DNA of 64,000 bases from positions 27,641 through 91,640 of the forward strand of contig JAPLIS010000017.1 of assembly GCA_026388985.1 (NCBI GenBank). The letters run 5' to 3'. The translations under genes were made by a program, and so were the position numbers. Below the pieces are notes generated by a model. It was not told where the DNA came from. It worked only from the letters and a program-made list of their open reading frames with translations, and made no database searches. Numbering within the stretch: the stretch's first letter is position 1; every line of letters begins with the position of its first letter. The DNA comes from Candidatus Babelota bacterium (GTDB lineage Bacteria; Babelota; Babeliae; Babelales; Vermiphilaceae). Positions 62,089 through 64,000 of this stretch are shown here, one piece after another.

Positions 62089-64000
62089 ATGAAAAACAGA
62101 TTATCACGCATTTTATTCACATTAAGTATTATAACTAGCTATAGCACAGGTATGTTTGGTGCAAGCAATCCGCCTAAACCGCCTGTCGACATAGAAAACA
62201 AAGATGGCTACACCCCTCTTATGCTTGCTGTCAAAAAAGATAAAATATCCGACGTGAGACGATTAATCAAAGCTAAAGCTGATGTAAACCATACATCAGC
62301 AAATGGCCTTACTCCTCTTATCTGCGCTGCGCAATCGGGACATATAAATAATGTAAAAATATTATTACAACATAAGGCAGATCCAAATGCAAGCGAGTTC
62401 TTAGGTAATACTCCCTTGATGTATGCAATTGCTCATAATCAAGTACCGCTATGCAAAGTGCTTGTTGAAAGTAAAGCAGATAGAGAATTAAAAAATAAAT
62501 ATGGAGATACCGTACTTGATTTGGCAAGAAAATCAGGCAAAAGCGATCAATTATTGCGCTATTTATTCAATCCCGATGAACAAAAAGATACGTATTCTCA
62601 AGGGTCTAACGATAGAGCCTTAACGTATATTCAACAAAATAACATTAAAGAATTAAGCAGACTAATAGCTGAAAACAATATTGATGTTAATGCTGAATAT
62701 ACTGATAAAACAACACCTTTATTCGTGGCTGTACATATGGATAAGCCCATCATAGCCAAAATGCTTCTTGAAGCGCAGGCTGATCCTAATCATCAAAACA
62801 CCTTTGGCGACACCGCTTTAATGTTGGCCGCCAGTACAAACAACACAGATATAGTGGAATTATTGCTTACTCATAACGCTAATCCTCATATTTTAAAAAA
62901 AGATGGCTTTACCGCTTTATTGATAGCAGCGCAAGAAGGGCATATAGATACAATAGAAATATTCCTAAAACACGGATTAAACATTAACAATCAAGAAAAT
63001 CGATTCAAAGCATCAATGCTTATGATGGCCGCTGAACATGGCCACCTTCCACTCGTTAATTACTTAACAATGAACAATGCGGACATTAGCCTTGTAGACA
63101 GCGCTGGCAATAATGCATTTACCATTGCAGTAGGTGCTAACAATCTTCTTATAGCACAAGAACTGTTCAATGCTGGAATAAAAACAAATAAGACTTTTGA
63201 TATCTTTATGGGCAACAATAATGGAGACAATGCATTAACAATAGCTATTCAAACCAAAAATACAACAATGGTGGCATTTTTATTGGATACAATAAAAAAA
63301 AGCGATCAAGCCCCTTTTAATTATTATATCAATCTTAATATAAAAAAGGCTCTCACAAAAGCTGTCGCCAATAATTATGTTGATGCAACAAGGATTTTAC
63401 TAGCCAAAAATCCTATTCATCAAAAAGATGCACAATTGCTTTATTCACACGCAATAAAAAATAATTTTACCCAAATAGCGCAGCTACTCAAAACTTACTT
63501 ACCAGATGAACCAGAAGTACCTGCCCATGTTGATCAAAAAGCAACCTGCTCTGGTCCCGGGTGCGACAAAGAAGGCCCACAAAAATGCGTTCAATGCGCA
63601 ACAGTATCTTACTGCTCTAAAGAATGCCAAACAGCTCACTGGAAAACGGGGGGGCATAAAGCTGTGTGTCTGTCTTTAGGCGGAAAAACATCTGTAGCCT
63701 CAAAAAAACATGAACAGAATTCTCAAACAGTTCTAACACAAGCTAGCAAACCTAAAGAAACAGAAGACTCAAGCCATATGGCTCTCTTGCTCGCTGCACA
63801 GCAAGAAAAAAAAGCACAACAAGAAGCTGAAAAATCTGAAAAATCAAAAAAACTTGTAGCTCTATTACGTGATTTTAATCCTGAAAATACTATAGAACGG
63901 GCTCATTTAAAACGTCACATACAAGATGGATACAGACTTCATGGTGAAGATATAAAACTCTATAAAACAGAATATGAAAAAGCGGAAAGTCTACTTTTTC
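62089..64000 (+). CDS. Exported ankyrin-repeat protein with MYND zinc finger (partial, runs off window)
   Basis: The ATG at 62089 (AGGTGAGTGCC before it) opens a frame of at least 637 codons that continues past the window. A signal peptide (LSRILFTLSIITSYSTG) is followed by about ten ankyrin repeats at residues 35-470, for example GYTPLMLAVKKDKISDVRRL and GLTPLICAAQSGHINNVKIL. A MYND finger at 487-527 has the full set of ligands: CSGPGC, CVQC, CSKEC and the HWKTGGHKAVC end. A Lys/Glu/Gln-rich coiled coil follows. MYND fingers bind proline-rich peptides in eukaryotes, so a host-directed role is inferred. Confidence 0.88.
   Translation, partial: MKNRLSRILFTLSIITSYSTGMFGASNPPKPPVDIENKDGYTPLMLAVKKDKISDVRRLIKAKADVNHTSANGLTPLICAAQSGHINNVKILLQHKADPNASEFLGNTPLMYAIAHNQVPLCKVLVESKADRELKNKYGDTVLDLARKSGKSDQLLRYLFNPDEQKDTYSQGSNDRALTYIQQNNIKELSRLIAENNIDVNAEYTDKTTPLFVAVHMDKPIIAKMLLEAQADPNHQNTFGDTALMLAASTNNTDIVELLLTHNANPHILKKDGFTALLIAAQEGHIDTIEIFLKHGLNINNQENRFKASMLMMAAEHGHLPLVNYLTMNNADISLVDSAGNNAFTIAVGANNLLIAQELFNAGIKTNKTFDIFMGNNNGDNALTIAIQTKNTTMVAFLLDTIKKSDQAPFNYYINLNIKKALTKAVANNYVDATRILLAKNPIHQKDAQLLYSHAIKNNFTQIAQLLKTYLPDEPEVPAHVDQKATCSGPGCDKEGPQKCVQCATVSYCSKECQTAHWKTGGHKAVCLSLGGKTSVASKKHEQNSQTVLTQASKPKETEDSSHMALLLAAQQEKKAQQEAEKSEKSKKLVALLRDFNPENTIERAHLKRHIQDGYRLHGEDIKLYKTEYEKAESLLF

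Overview
The window looks like a chromosomal segment of an AT-rich, host-associated bacterium. The best match is the phylum Dependentiae (TM6, class Babeliae), whose known members live inside protists. This is inferred from the gene mix: bacterial housekeeping genes sit between exported ankyrin proteins, RING- and MYND-finger proteins, a cPLA2-like lipase, a caspase-like peptidase, exported MutS-like ATPases and a DUF1703-type AAA/PD-(D/E)XK gene. No 16S gene is present to settle the taxonomy.

Layout. 1-2.3 kb: a partial membrane protein, a MerR regulator and murC. 2.3-4.3 kb: a tandemly duplicated small gene, one copy broken by a stop, then two secreted glycine-rich proteins. 4.3-8.6 kb (minus): ffh-rpsP-khpA-trmD-rplS plus a lipoprotein; trmD is fused to a second SPOUT methyltransferase and rimM is missing. 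8.9-13.7 kb: a small lipoprotein and an ankyrin family with shared signal peptides, a shared C-terminal KKFDPKK tag and repeated terminator hairpins; one member is split by an in-frame amber stop. 13.7-20 kb: hflX, a membrane RING protein, two paralogous secreted proteins and uvrD/pcrA.

20-27 kb: a DUF1703-type AAA/nuclease gene lying exactly between two 70-bp copies of the uvrD 3' end, then the caspase-like and cPLA2-like exported proteins. 27-37.5 kb: a pseudopilin-like protein, trpS, an exported MutS-like ATPase, ankyrin and ankyrin-RING genes, then cdaA-ybbR-glmM-DUF502, in which the CdaA-like protein has lost its catalytic motifs. 37.5-54.2 kb (minus): tRNA-Tyr-Gly-Thr-Thr, rpmG, tRNA-Trp, secE-nusG-rplKAJL-rpoBC, tRNA-Val, rpsO-pnp-rph and a likely holA. 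RpoB carries an unusual cysteine-rich insertion near its N-terminus. 54.6-64 kb: a second exported MutS-like ATPase, about 1 kb of decayed palindromic repeats, tsaE, a YacP-like gene, a zinc-ribbon protein, a solitary atpG, murA, dps and an ankyrin-MYND protein running off the window.

How the genes fit together. The core genes cover translation, transcription, RNA decay, SRP targeting and the first steps of peptidoglycan synthesis. Nearly all accessory proteins begin with a signal peptide, and many carry eukaryote-type domains, which suggests an exported set acting on a host cell. That functional role is inference. Gene boundaries were adjusted by hand where a Shine-Dalgarno sequence decided the start.
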